Origin: Chitinilyticum litopenaei DSM 21440
Lineage (GTDB): Bacteria > Pseudomonadota > Gammaproteobacteria > Burkholderiales > Chitinibacteraceae
DNA: 37,713 nucleotides
Assembly (NCBI RefSeq): GCF_000428145.1
Contig: NZ_ATZJ01000041.1
Coordinates: 1 to 37,713 of the forward strand
Reading direction: 5' to 3'
The notes under the pieces are model-generated. The model was not told the DNA's origin and searched no databases. It saw only the letters and a list, made by a program, of their open reading frames with translations. How positions within the stretch are numbered: the first letter of the stretch is position 1; every line of letters begins with the position of its first letter. Both the position numbers and the translations under genes were made by a program. Below are positions 1 to 9,004 of the stretch, one piece after another.

Positions 1-390
1 CACCTCCAAGGCCATTGCCGAGTGGGCCAAGAGCAACCTGGCCAGTGGCGCACGAGTGATCTCGGATGGCTTGCCGGCATTCCGGGCGGTGACTGCCGCG
101 GGCTGCCAGCATGAGGTTCGGGTCGCTGGCGGCAAGAAACCGAAGGACTTGCCGGAGTTTTACTGGATCAACACCGTGCTCGGGAATGTCAAGATGACGC
201 TCTCGGGCGCTTACCATGCGTTTGCCTTCGGCAAGTACGCTGATCGTTACCTGGCCGCCATCGCCTACCGTTTCAACCGCCGCTTCCGGCTGGATGCCTT
301 GCCTGAACGCTTACTACTGGCGGTAGTGGCTTGCGGCCCAAAGACAGAATTGTGGCTACGTAAGAAAGCTGAGAGGGCTTGCTAATCAGG
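1..390 (+). mobile_element. IS1595/ISXO2-type insertion sequence, 3' end only
   Basis: The left edge of the window lies inside an insertion sequence. Its transposase reads rightward and stops at 385. The element appears to end at 390, where the sequence GCTAATCAGG gives, on the minus strand, the terminus CCTGATTAGCAAGCCC. The same CCTGATTAG/CCTGATTGG terminus occurs at the ends of the MITEs near 32.3 and 32.7 kb, which supports the boundary. Beyond 390 the sequence becomes the interrupted cusA gene. The left end and the target duplication are outside the window, so it is not known whether the rest of cusA lies on the other side. Confidence 0.75.
2..385 (+). CDS. IS1595-family (ISXO2-like) transposase, C-terminal part
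   Basis: The frame is open from the window edge, so the N-terminus is missing; about 127 residues are visible. They match the DDE-type ISXO2-like domain: an SDG segment, a WINTVLGNVK segment, then the aromatic and arginine-rich stretch (AIAYRFNRRFRL) typical of the end of these transposases. The enzyme would cut and join its own terminal repeats and probably also mobilises the small MITEs with the same ends elsewhere in the window. The last codon is only 5 bases from the inferred element tip. Family assignment is from recognition of the motif pattern, not a database search. Confidence 0.8.
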   Translation, partial: TSKAIAEWAKSNLASGARVISDGLPAFRAVTAAGCQHEVRVAGGKKPKDLPEFYWINTVLGNVKMTLSGAYHAFAFGKYADRYLAAIAYRFNRRFRLDALPERLLLAVVACGPKTELWLRKKAERAC

Positions 391-2980
391 TCATTTTTTC
401 CATCGCGCGTTCCATGAATTCGAACTGCCCGCTCCATACCGCGTAATAACCCGGCGCGAATTTCACTTTTTCAGCCACCGCGCGGCGGGCTTCCGCCACA
501 TAGCTGCCAATGTCCCGGTCGCGGATGTCGACGTAGATGTAAGCGGTCAACAGGCCGTTCTCAGTGCGTATGCCCGGCGTGCCTTTCTCGATGCGGATGT
601 CGGCCAGCTGCCCGAGCGGAATCTGGCTGCTGCCGCCCATGACCGGTACCAGGACCTCACGGGCAATCGAGTCGGGGTCCGAGCGCAACTCGCGCGGATA
701 GCGCACCGACACGCCAAAGCGCTCGCGCCCTTCAACGGTCAGTGTCGCCATCTCGCCACCCAGCGCGGTAGCGATGACATCCTGCACGTCGGATACCTGC
801 AGGCCATAGCGCGCCAGCTTGCTGCGGTCAGGTTCGATGGTCAGGTAGAAGCCCCCAGTCAGCCGCTCGGCAAACGCGCTGGTGGTGCCCGGCACTTCAC
901 GCACGACGGTTTCGATTTCACGCGCAGTGCGCTCGATCTCGGCCAGATCACGGCCATAGACCTTGATGCCGATTGGCGTACGGATACCGGTGGATAGCAT
1001 GTCCAGCCGTGCCTTGATCGGCATGGTCCAGGCGTTCGATACTCCCGGAATCTGCACCGCCTGATCCAGCTCGGCGATCAGCTTGTCCATGGTCATTCCA
1101 GGCCGCCATTCGCTCTCCGGCTTCAGATTGATCACCGTTTCGAACATTTCCAGCGGCGCCGGATCGGTCGCCGAATTGAAACGCCCAGCCTTGCCGAACA
1201 CCGATGCCACTTCCGGGAAGCCCTTGATGATGCGGTTCTGTGTTTGCATCACTTCCGCCGCCTTGGTCACCGACATGCCCGGCAGTGACGCCGGCATGTA
1301 GAGCAGCGAGCCTTCGTTGAGCACCGGCATGAACTCACTCCCCACCTTGGAGAACGGCCACCAGCTTACCGCCAGTACCACCACCGCCAGTGCAATGGTC
1401 ACCTTCTTCCAGCGCAGCACCCAGTTGATGAATGGCCGGTAAGCCCAGATCAGAAAGCGGTTCACCGGATTCTTGTGTTCCGGCAGGATTTTGCCGCGCA
1501 CGAAGATCAGCATTAGCACCGGTACCAGCGTGATCGACAGGATGGCGGCGCCAGCCATCGCGAAGGTCTTGGTAAAGGCCAGCGGATGGAACATGCGCCC
1601 TTCCTGTGCCTCCAGCGTGAACACCGGCAAGAAGGAGACGGTGATGATCAGTAGCGAGAAGAACAGCGCCGGGCCGACTTCCTTGCAAGCCTTGAACATC
1701 ACCTCGCGCCGGTCGGCATCCGCAGGCGCGCGCTCCAGGTGCTTGTGCGCGTTTTCGATCATCACAATGGCCGCATCGACCATCGCACCAATCGCAATGG
1801 CAATGCCGCCCAGGCTCATGATGTTGGCGCTCACTCCCAGCGCGCGCATGGAGAGGAATGCAAACAGCACTCCCAGCGGCAAGGTGATGATGGCGACCAG
1901 TGCACTGCGTGCATGCAGCAGGAAAATGCCGCACACCAGCGCGACGATCAAGCTTTCTTCCAGCAGCGTGTTTTTGAGCGTACTGATCGCGCGATCAATC
2001 AGTTCCGAGCGGTCGTATACGGGAATGACGTCCAGCCCTTCGGGAAGCGCGGCTTTGAGTTCGCTCAGTTTGGCCTTGGTGTTGTCAATCACGTGCAGCG
2101 CATTCTCGCCGACTCGCGCCATGACGACGCCGCCAACGGCTTCGCCGTCACCATTCAGCTCGGCGATGCCGCGTCGCTCATCGGCGCCGATTTCGATGCG
2201 CGCCACATCCTGCAGCAGCACCGGCGTGCCATCCTTGGCCTTGAGCACAATCTGGCGCAAATCGTCCGCGCCCTTCAGGTAGCCTTTGCCGCGCACCATG
2301 TACTCGGTTTCGGCCATCTCGATCACGCGGCCGCCTACGTCCTGGTTGCTGCGCCGGATCGCTTCATTGACCGCCATCATCGGGATGCCGTAAGCACGCA
2401 GCTTCACCGGATCGACCGTCACCTGATACTGCTTGATGAAACCACCGACGCCGGCTACTTCGGAGACGCCCTGAGCCTTGGTCAGCTGGTAGCGCAGGAA
2501 CCAGTCCTGTAGCGTGCGCTGTTCGGCCAGGTCCATGTTTTTCGACTGCAGGGCGTACTGGTACACCCAGCCCACCCCGGTGGCATCGGGGCCAAGGCTT
2601 GGTGTCACCCCCTTGGGCAGCTTGCCGCTGGCACTGTTCAGGTATTCCAGTACCCGCGAGCGCGCCCAGTACAGGTCGACATTGTCCTCGAAAATGACGT
2701 AAACGAACGATGCGCCAAAGAAGGAAAAACCGCGCACGACCTTGGCCTTGGGTACCGACAGCATTGAGGTCACCAACGGATAGGTCACCTGATCCTCGAC
2801 CACCTGCGGCCCCTGGCCCCCGTACTCGGTGTAAATGATGACTTGCGTATCCGACAGATCGGGCAGCGCGTCCAGCGGTGTTTTCTGCACCGCAATGACT
2901 CCGGCCACGATCAGGAATGCGCTCAGCAGCAGCACCAGAAAGCGATTTCTGAGTGACCAGGCAATAATGTGCTCAAGCAT
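386..2980 (-). CDS. cusA: CusA-type copper/silver RND efflux pump, C-terminally truncated by an insertion sequence
   Basis: This is the inner-membrane proton-driven pump of a Cus-type tripartite exporter. About 864 residues remain of the roughly 1040 usual. The TM4 signature AIGAMVDAAIVMIEN (near residue 400) is the Cu/Ag class. The three methionines of the CusA metal relay are kept in LLYMPASLPG, PLEMFETV and RLDMLSTG. The frame stops at EKMT, where the stop TGA comes from the terminal repeat of the adjacent IS1595-type element. The membrane block of about five C-terminal helices is therefore lost and the pump is very unlikely to work. The start chosen is at 2980, one base after the cusB stop and 8 nt after a GGAGG. 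A start at 3001, overlapping cusB, is the alternative. It is the last gene of a leftward operon. Confidence 0.9.
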   Translation of the reverse strand: MLEHIIAWSLRNRFLVLLLSAFLIVAGVIAVQKTPLDALPDLSDTQVIIYTEYGGQGPQVVEDQVTYPLVTSMLSVPKAKVVRGFSFFGASFVYVIFEDNVDLYWARSRVLEYLNSASGKLPKGVTPSLGPDATGVGWVYQYALQSKNMDLAEQRTLQDWFLRYQLTKAQGVSEVAGVGGFIKQYQVTVDPVKLRAYGIPMMAVNEAIRRSNQDVGGRVIEMAETEYMVRGKGYLKGADDLRQIVLKAKDGTPVLLQDVARIEIGADERRGIAELNGDGEAVGGVVMARVGENALHVIDNTKAKLSELKAALPEGLDVIPVYDRSELIDRAISTLKNTLLEESLIVALVCGIFLLHARSALVAIITLPLGVLFAFLSMRALGVSANIMSLGGIAIAIGAMVDAAIVMIENAHKHLERAPADADRREVMFKACKEVGPALFFSLLIITVSFLPVFTLEAQEGRMFHPLAFTKTFAMAGAAILSITLVPVLMLIFVRGKILPEHKNPVNRFLIWAYRPFINWVLRWKKVTIALAVVVLAVSWWPFSKVGSEFMPVLNEGSLLYMPASLPGMSVTKAAEVMQTQNRIIKGFPEVASVFGKAGRFNSATDPAPLEMFETVINLKPESEWRPGMTMDKLIAELDQAVQIPGVSNAWTMPIKARLDMLSTGIRTPIGIKVYGRDLAEIERTAREIETVVREVPGTTSAFAERLTGGFYLTIEPDRSKLARYGLQVSDVQDVIATALGGEMATLTVEGRERFGVSVRYPRELRSDPDSIAREVLVPVMGGSSQIPLGQLADIRIEKGTPGIRTENGLLTAYIYVDIRDRDIGSYVAEARRAVAEKVKFAPGYYAVWSGQFEFMERAMEKMT

Positions 2981-2981
2981 C

Positions 2982-4433
2982 TCAGTGGCCTCCGTGCTCA
3001 TGGCTGGCTGGAGTAGGTGCAGAAGCCGCTGTGGAGGCCGTAGCAGCTTTCTCTTGCGAGGCAGTCGCCATGTTGCTCACCGCAGCTTTGAGGTTGCTTT
3101 CGGCATCGATGAGGAAGTTGGCCGTCATGACCACTTCTTCACCGACAGACAGACCCGATTGCACCGCGATAAAGCCATTGCTCCGGGAACCGGCCCTGAT
3201 CTCTCGCGCCTCGAAGCGCCCCTCTCCAAGACTGATCAATACCAGTTGCCGCTTGCCGGAATCGATGACAGCACTCTCTGGTACACTGATTTGCTGACCG
3301 GAAGCGCTGCCCGCCAGCACGGCGTGAGCATACAGTCCAGGTTTCAGCCGATTCCCTGGATTGGCTAGCACCACGCGAACCTTGGCGGTACGCGTTTCCG
3401 CGTTCAGCACCGGATAGACAAAATCGACCTTGCCCTTGAACACTTCGCCGGGCCAGGCGTCCAGCGTGACATTCACCACCTTGCCCACCTGAGCCGCTCC
3501 GAGATCCTGCTCGGCCAGATCGAGCTGCAACCAGACGCGCGACAAATCAGCAATCCGCAACAAGGCCTCGCCCGGCATGAAGCGCGCGCCTTGCAGCACG
3601 GTTTTTTCGACGATGACACCGGAGACCGGTGAATGGAATGCGACAGTGCGGCGCGGTGCGGCGCCTTGCTGCAGGCGCTTGATGTCGGCATCCGACACTT
3701 CCCATTGCTTCAGCCGTTGCACGCTGCCACTGCTTAGCCTTGCAACGCCGGCGCGTGCATCCTCACTGGCGCTGGACAGTTGTCGCTCACCGGCAATGGC
3801 AAGTTGATATTCCTGTTGGGCGGCGTAGATGTCCGGGCTATAGGCCTCGAACAAAACCTGGCCCCGTTGCACGTAGTCACCGACGGCGCTGGCGACCAGA
3901 CGTTCGACCCAGCCCTCGTAACGCGGTGCGATGGTGGCAACAGCCCGCTCGTCAAAGGTGATCTGGCCAACTGCGCGCACATCGCCGCCAGTCTGGCGCA
4001 GTTCGGCCGCTGCCGTTTTGACGCCCAGGCGCTGTATTTTCTCCGGGCTGATCCGCACCAGATTCGGGCCGCTAACTTCGTTCTCGTAAACCGGGATGTA
4101 GTCCATGCCCATCGAGTCTTTCTTGGGCGTTTTGGATGTATCCGGTAAACCCATCGGGTTGCGGTAATACAGAATCTTGCCCTTGGCATCAGGACTTGCG
4201 GCCTGGTCTTCCCCCTCATAAACCGGGATGTAGTCCATTCCCATCGGGTCTTTCTTGGGGGTTTGCGAGGTATCCGGCAGGCCCATCGGATTGCGGTAAT
4301 ACAAAATCTTCCGCGTACCCTGGCTGGTATTTACCTGAATATCTTGATTTTGTTTGGAACCAAGCCAATACCCGCCATAGGCAAGTGCAATGGCCGCGAT
4401 GCTGGCGCTTAGTACTTTTACTGTTGTTTTCAT
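2982..4433 (-). CDS. cusB: CusB-type periplasmic adaptor (membrane fusion protein) with duplicated metal-binding domain
   Basis: A 483-residue adaptor that would link the CusA pump to the outer-membrane channel and deliver Cu(I)/Ag(I). An N-terminal hydrophobic segment (residues about 5-25) anchors or exports it. Two near-identical heavy-metal-binding modules follow at about residues 42-73 and 86-117, each with YYRNPMGLPDTS, a KKD and MGMDYIPVYE. Many relatives have one copy. Then come the usual barrel-sandwich and alpha-hairpin regions (from about residue 150), and a His-rich tail ending HEHGGH. Its start overlaps the end of the upstream channel gene by 4 bases (ATGA), so translation is probably coupled. 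It appears intact, but its partner pump downstream is broken. Confidence 0.93.
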   Translation of the reverse strand: MKTTVKVLSASIAAIALAYGGYWLGSKQNQDIQVNTSQGTRKILYYRNPMGLPDTSQTPKKDPMGMDYIPVYEGEDQAASPDAKGKILYYRNPMGLPDTSKTPKKDSMGMDYIPVYENEVSGPNLVRISPEKIQRLGVKTAAAELRQTGGDVRAVGQITFDERAVATIAPRYEGWVERLVASAVGDYVQRGQVLFEAYSPDIYAAQQEYQLAIAGERQLSSASEDARAGVARLSSGSVQRLKQWEVSDADIKRLQQGAAPRRTVAFHSPVSGVIVEKTVLQGARFMPGEALLRIADLSRVWLQLDLAEQDLGAAQVGKVVNVTLDAWPGEVFKGKVDFVYPVLNAETRTAKVRVVLANPGNRLKPGLYAHAVLAGSASGQQISVPESAVIDSGKRQLVLISLGEGRFEAREIRAGSRSNGFIAVQSGLSVGEEVVMTANFLIDAESNLKAAVSNMATASQEKAATASTAASAPTPASHEHGGH

Positions 4434-5707
4434 TGTTCATCCCCTGCGAGTCGGGTGAGCGCATTCAGCGCCAGGAAGTGATCGACTTCGGCCATCAGGC
4501 GCATCTGCCGCAAGCGCTTGATCTGTTGCTGGGCCTCCAGCAGCGCCGTGAACTCGCCACGGCCTGCGCCATAGCTGGCTAGTGCGGATTGCAGGGTCAG
4601 CTCCGCTTGTGGCAGCAGGGTTTGCTCCAGCAGCGCCAGTTGCTGGCTGGTGTTGTCGAACATGGCCTGCATCTGGCCGATTTCTGCCTCCAGCGAACGC
4701 AGCTTGGCCACTTCCGCTGATTTGGCCCGTTGTTGCATGGCCAGCGCCTCAGCCTGCTCGGCGTTTTTTGCCCCTTGTTGCAAGGGAATCTGGAATTCCA
4801 GCATCAGGCCGTAGCTGGTGATTTCGCTTCCCATCTGATAGGCCGATGCGCTGACGTTCAAGCCCGGCAGCTTGTTCTTGCCGGCAAGCGCCAGCTGGTA
4901 GCCGGAGGCCTCCTGTTCTTTTTGCGCGACCAGCAATTCCGGATTGCGACTGTGCGCCAGAGTCAGCCAGTCACGACCTTCATTGCGAACAACCGGCAGG
5001 CCGGTCGGCGTGCCCTGCAGCGTATTGGGCGCGACATTCAGCAGCGCAGCCAGCGTGGCCTGTGATTGCCTGGTGATCAATTCCAGTTGCAGCGCTTCGT
5101 TGTCAAGCATGGACATTTCAGTCTGGATGCGCAGTGATTCGGACTGTGGCGCCTTGCCAACGGCGTAGCGCTGACTGGCCGATGCATCCATCAGCCGTAG
5201 CAGATCAAGCTGCTGCCGGTTGATGCGCTGGATCGAGCTGGCGCGATACCAAGCCGCATAAGCCGAGCGGATATCGCTACGCAACTGGTTGCGCACGTTC
5301 TGGCTCATCAGGCTGGCTGCATCAGCACCAGACCGGGCGGCTTTTTCCTTCAGGTCCAGCTTGCCCCACAGCGGGAAAGCCTGCCTGAGGGTGTATTTCA
5401 TCTCGCCGGCCTTGCGCGGGTCGAGCGACAGATTGTCCTTCGGGATGTTCATCCATTCGATTGCGAACATCGGGTCTTCCAGCGCGCCGGCGCTGATGAT
5501 TTGCTGCTGTCGGGCTTGTGCCTCGTACTGGCTGGCCTTAAGTACAGGGCTGTGTTGCTCGGCCCAGAGCAATAATTCGGGCAGCGAGCTGCCCAATGAT
5601 GGGCTTGTTTCTGCTGCCTGTGCAGCGGAGGTAAACGCAAGGGTAAGCGAGAGGGTGAAGGCAAGGGCGAGCGCGCCCCGTGCGGATCGGGTAGGAGTGG
5701 CTTTCAT
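4430..5707 (-). CDS. cusC: TolC/CusC-family outer-membrane efflux channel
   Basis: A 425-residue outer-membrane efflux protein. A Sec signal peptide ends around AAQAAETS (residues about 30-35) and no lipobox cysteine is seen. The remainder is the alpha-helical coiled-coil repeat pattern of TolC-type channels, with the FPLWGKLDLKEKAA segment typical of metal-efflux members. It would provide the outer-membrane exit for CusAB. The 3' end overlaps cusB by 4 bases. The 200-base gap to the upstream small gene holds only short inverted repeats (for example 5862-5877 and 5880-5898). The assignment to Cus rather than another metal system rests on the neighbouring cusB/cusA. Confidence 0.88.
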   Translation of the reverse strand: MKATPTRSARGALALAFTLSLTLAFTSAAQAAETSPSLGSSLPELLLWAEQHSPVLKASQYEAQARQQQIISAGALEDPMFAIEWMNIPKDNLSLDPRKAGEMKYTLRQAFPLWGKLDLKEKAARSGADAASLMSQNVRNQLRSDIRSAYAAWYRASSIQRINRQQLDLLRLMDASASQRYAVGKAPQSESLRIQTEMSMLDNEALQLELITRQSQATLAALLNVAPNTLQGTPTGLPVVRNEGRDWLTLAHSRNPELLVAQKEQEASGYQLALAGKNKLPGLNVSASAYQMGSEITSYGLMLEFQIPLQQGAKNAEQAEALAMQQRAKSAEVAKLRSLEAEIGQMQAMFDNTSQQLALLEQTLLPQAELTLQSALASYGAGRGEFTALLEAQQQIKRLRQMRLMAEVDHFLALNALTRLAGDEQ

Positions 5708-5906
5708 GATGGGCCTCTGGGGTGACGACGATCAATGTGTCGTCAGGGTCAAACCATTGGCAAACGGCGTGTCGTGAGCACCCGAGCAGTCACGCTGGCG
5801 ATGAGCGTCCGCGATGAACGCCAATCGGCCAGGAAACACGCAAAGGGACACAATGACGGCGCGTGCCAATGGGCACGGACATGACTCAGGGAGTCATGGG
5901 GCGACG

Positions 5907-6296
5907 TCAGGCCAGACGGGGAGGACGGAAAGGCAGCGCGAGCGTGGCTGTGCGCGGAGTGGCAAGCGGCGCAGAGAGAGCCGGATGTTCCAGCTGTGAC
6001 AGGGAGAATGCATCAAGGAGGGGGGCAAGGCTGCTGCAGTGCGAGTCACAGCAATCCGAGGTGGAACATCCACCAGCAGCCTGTGAGATGCCGGCATCGT
6101 GGCTGTGGTCGGGAGCAGCAAAACAATCCTGACAGCCGGCATGCTTGCTATTTTCTGCATGTGGCTGAGCGTGCTGCATGATGCTGGCTGCGGCCTGCGC
6201 AGCAGGAGGCATCTGCGCCATGCTCTGCCGCATAAGCAGCGGAGACAAGGCCAGCGCCCATATCATCAGCAAAAGGAACAATCGTTTTGTGCCCAT
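5907..6296 (-). CDS. Small secreted Cys/His-rich protein, probably metal-related (DUF2946/CopL-like)
   Basis: A 129-residue protein with an N-terminal hydrophobic export segment (LFLLLMIWALALSPLL), then many potential metal ligands: HAGCQDC, DHSHDAG, and CSTSDCCDSHCSS. Small proteins of this layout commonly open copper and cobalt-zinc-cadmium efflux operons. It lies upstream of cusC on the same strand with a 199-base gap, so it is likely the first gene of the operon. A role in metal sensing or periplasmic buffering is inferred from composition and position only. It resembles in layout the small protein that opens the divergent operon at 6781. Confidence 0.65.
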   Translation of the reverse strand: MGTKRLFLLLMIWALALSPLLMRQSMAQMPPAAQAAASIMQHAQPHAENSKHAGCQDCFAAPDHSHDAGISQAAGGCSTSDCCDSHCSSLAPLLDAFSLSQLEHPALSAPLATPRTATLALPFRPPRLA

Positions 6297-6394
6297 GTCA
6301 ATAATGATAGAAGCATTCAGCAGGCGGTTCTAGCGGCGTCCATTGATTTGCATCAAGAACCACGCACACGAAGAAATCGCTAAGGGAGTAATCA

Positions 6395-6703
6395 ATGCTT
6401 GAAGCATGGCGGAGAACTCGTGAGATACCAGTACATGCTGCGCTAAAGGCTGGTATTCGGCATGACTTGGACACTATGCCTGGTGTGATTGAATCGCTCG
6501 AAAGTGCATGCGGGCTTATTGTGACTTACGATGTCCGGGTCGTTCAATTTGGCCGTTTGGCTGAATGCCTGCAAAACCAGCAGCCCTTCGGCCGACTCTG
6601 GCGATGGAAGGCCATGCTGTACGACTACATGGATCAAAACTCAAGAGATCATCTGCAAAACAAACAAGGCGGATGTTGCAACAAACCTCCTGCAAGACAC
6701 TGA
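6395..6703 (+). CDS. Doubtful small ORF in the divergent intergenic region
   Basis: The 484-base region between the two divergent metal operons (6297-6780) should hold both promoters. I see no convincing metal-regulator box in it. The only candidate gene is this 102-codon frame, which has a fair ribosome site (AAGGGAG 7 nt before ATG). Its product (starting MLEAWRRTREIPVHAAL) has no recognisable domain, no signal peptide and an unremarkable composition. It may be a chance frame or a remnant of an older gene. Confidence 0.25.
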   Translation: MLEAWRRTREIPVHAALKAGIRHDLDTMPGVIESLESACGLIVTYDVRVVQFGRLAECLQNQQPFGRLWRWKAMLYDYMDQNSRDHLQNKQGGCCNKPPARH

Positions 6704-6780
6704 AACCCAGTCAGGCAAGGCTTGCACCTTTGTTGCATTTCGTCGTAGCATTTCAAGACATGTAGTTATCAGGTTGCCTT

Positions 6781-7143
6781 GTGTCCTTTACGAAACTTCT
6801 TCTCAGAGTGCTGCTTGCCCTCGCCTTGGCCATGAACGTGGCTGCGGCGAAGGAGTTGCTTGCACCTCATGATGATACCCATACCGGGTATCACGGGAAG
6901 GACATGAACCAGGCCGACTCCGCACATGGCGAGCAAGGCCATCATGGCGACGACTCGCATGCCAACAAAACCGTGGCCAAGACTCAGAACAGCCATTGTG
7001 CAGTTTGTGCATCCGCGTTGCCGGTAGCCGATGACTCCTCCTTCCATGCCAGCATGGGTGCCGTCATCGTTCCTGAGATGGTACAAGCCTGGTCTACACT
7101 CGACTTTCCCCCGCCTCTGCGCCCCCCCATGCGCCGCGCCTGA
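6781..7143 (+). CDS. Small secreted His-rich protein opening the second metal-efflux operon
   Basis: A 120-residue product beginning at a GTG codon. An N-terminal hydrophobic helix (LLLRVLLALALAMNVAAA) is followed by a His/Asp-rich stretch (HDDTHTGYHGKD, HGEQGHHGDDSH) and a CAVC pair, as expected for a periplasmic metal-binding or sensing protein. No strong ribosome site is visible before the GTG. It is the first gene of the rightward RND operon and has the same layout as the small protein at 5907-6296 on the other side of the shared intergenic region. Function is inferred from composition and context. Confidence 0.65.
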   Translation: MSFTKLLLRVLLALALAMNVAAAKELLAPHDDTHTGYHGKDMNQADSAHGEQGHHGDDSHANKTVAKTQNSHCAVCASALPVADDSSFHASMGAVIVPEMVQAWSTLDFPPPLRPPMRRA

Positions 7144-7292
7144 TTCTGGCGCACTCACTTCCAGCATCAAACAGCATTGAACCTTGAGGGTACTCCCCGA
7201 GGTCTATGACGCCTGCCTGTTCGCAAGCCCTGTTTTGCCATCCTGATTGCGCCGGAAAGAACACTTGTTTCTTCACCGTCAAGGATGGACTT

Positions 7293-8480
7293 ATGACCAC
7301 TTTCAAAACAATGAAAGTCGGGTTGGCGTTTGGCTATTTCGTTTTGGCCAGCGCAAACGCCGCTTCTTTGCAGCAGGTGCTGGATCACGCCTGGGCTGCA
7401 CAGCAGGACAAATGGCGCTCAGAAGCCGAGCACCATCTTGCACAAATTGATCTCAGCCAGGCATGGACTCCGGAACCACCCAAGCTCGGTGTGTCGCACA
7501 CCAGCGATCAGCTGAATGCCAATCAGGGGCGCAGGGAGTGGGAAGTCGGTGTCGACATTCCGCTCTGGCGACCCGGCCAGCGCAGCAATGCAATGGATGC
7601 GGCCACCGTGGAGCAACGCGCATTCCTTGCGCGTCAGTCGTTTGAAAAATGGAAGCTGGCCGGCGAACTGCGCGAAGCCTGGTGGGAGGCTCGCCTTAGC
7701 GAGGCAGAGGTACGCAATGCAGGTAGAAAGCTCGAATTGCTGGCGCGCATAAACGCGGATACCGCCAGAAAACTCAAGGCTGGCGAAGTCGCTCCGCTGG
7801 AGGCCAATCAGGCAAAACAGGCTGAACTGGATGCCCGCCGGGAACTGGCCCTGGCCCGCGCGGCACATGACAAGGCCTTTCGGTCTTTCCAGCTCATCAG
7901 CATGGGGGCTGAACTGCCGGACCAGGCGGAAGTGTTACAAAACAGCGATCCGGAGCACCCTGCATTAAGCAGCGCCGCGCTCGAAACCGAATCCGCCAAT
8001 GTCCAGCTGAAGAAAACGAGTTCATCCAGTGTGGGGACGCCTGAACTTGCCCTGTCGTATACCTCGGAACGCGATGCGTTTGATGAGCCTTACCGTGGGC
8101 GGGTCAAACTGGGCTTGGTTATCCCCTGGGGGGGCGGTGCCCAGAATCGGGCGCAGGTCGCAGCGATCAATGCTGCGCTCAGCACCGCCCAGATCAATCG
8201 GGAGCAAATCGTCCGCCAAATCGCGATGCAACAACGTGTCGCAGTCAATGAACTGCAACTGGCTCGGGACAATGCCGCCAATGCCGGGGAGCTACTGGAG
8301 CTGGCACGGGAAAAGTCCGTCTGGGTGCAGAAAGGCTATCAAAAAGGCCAGTTTGACCTCGCATTTTATCTGAAGACCCTGCAGGAAGAATGGCTCGCCC
8401 AATCGCTGCAAGCCAAATCCGAGCTTGAAGTAGCCCGCGCCATCTCGCGCAGCAATCAGGCCAATGGAGTAATTCAATGA
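7293..8480 (+). CDS. TolC-family outer-membrane channel of a heavy-metal RND system
   Basis: A 395-residue outer-membrane efflux protein. The start at 7293 gives a proper signal peptide (MTTFKTMKVGLAFGYFVLAS..ANA) and follows AAGGATGGACTT. The open frame extends upstream to 7206, but that extension is not signal-like. The mature part has the repeated helical hairpins of the family, with EVGVDIPLWRPGQR matching the usual channel-entrance segment. Its stop overlaps the next gene by 4 bases (ATGA at 8477). It would form the outer-membrane exit for the pump encoded at 10092. Confidence 0.87.
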   Translation: MTTFKTMKVGLAFGYFVLASANAASLQQVLDHAWAAQQDKWRSEAEHHLAQIDLSQAWTPEPPKLGVSHTSDQLNANQGRREWEVGVDIPLWRPGQRSNAMDAATVEQRAFLARQSFEKWKLAGELREAWWEARLSEAEVRNAGRKLELLARINADTARKLKAGEVAPLEANQAKQAELDARRELALARAAHDKAFRSFQLISMGAELPDQAEVLQNSDPEHPALSSAALETESANVQLKKTSSSSVGTPELALSYTSERDAFDEPYRGRVKLGLVIPWGGGAQNRAQVAAINAALSTAQINREQIVRQIAMQQRVAVNELQLARDNAANAGELLELAREKSVWVQKGYQKGQFDLAFYLKTLQEEWLAQSLQAKSELEVARAISRSNQANGVIQ

Positions 8481-9004
8481 AAAACAAAATAGTGCTTGCC
8501 ACTGCCCTGATGCTTGCCCTGAGTACTCCCGTATTTGCGCATGGTGACGAGGATCATGGCGCGACAGTCGTAGCGCCTGCGGCGCAAAATCAGCCCTTTG
8601 CAGAAGCGCATTCACAGGATTTCGAACTGGTGTTGACGCTCGCGGGCTCACAAGCGCAGCTCTATCTGGATCGCTACGTCGACAATCAGCCAGTAGAGGG
8701 CGCCCAGGTTGACATGGATTACGCCGGGCAAACAGTGACATTCAAGCCGGTCGGTCCTGGTGAATACACGGCTTCCGCGCCTGCACTGAGCAAAGCAGGC
8801 CAGTACCCGCTCAGTTTTACCGTGATTGCCGGCGACACTTCGGATTTGCTGGAAAGCACTCTCATCGTCGCCAGCGCTCCCAGCGCCGAAAACCATGCCA
8901 ATCGCCCCCCATGGCCGTACTGGCTGTCAGGAGGGGTGGCCTTGCTGTTGCTTGGCGGCAGCGCCCTGATTTTTCGTCGCCGTTTTGCTGGAGCCCGCAC
9001 ATGA
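8477..9004 (+). CDS. Membrane-anchored periplasmic protein with His-rich N-terminus in the RND operon
   Basis: A 175-residue protein. A signal peptide ends at FA, immediately followed by HGDEDHG, a likely metal-binding cluster. A beta-rich domain of about 100 residues follows, then a single C-terminal membrane helix (YWLSGGVALLLLGGSALIF) and a basic tail, so it should be inner-membrane anchored with its body in the periplasm. It overlaps both neighbours by 4 bases, upstream at 8477-8480 and downstream at 9001-9004, which argues for coupled translation with the channel and adaptor genes. I do not recognise a named family. Its HGDEDHG resembles the HGGEDHG at the same place in the adaptor, suggesting a shared metal hand-off role. 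Confidence 0.75.
   Translation: MKNKIVLATALMLALSTPVFAHGDEDHGATVVAPAAQNQPFAEAHSQDFELVLTLAGSQAQLYLDRYVDNQPVEGAQVDMDYAGQTVTFKPVGPGEYTASAPALSKAGQYPLSFTVIAGDTSDLLESTLIVASAPSAENHANRPPWPYWLSGGVALLLLGGSALIFRRRFAGART

Noticed and set aside
1473..2512. Long open frames antisense to cusA
   Set aside because: They lie opposite a clear RND reading frame in GC-rich DNA, lack ribosome sites and have no domain.
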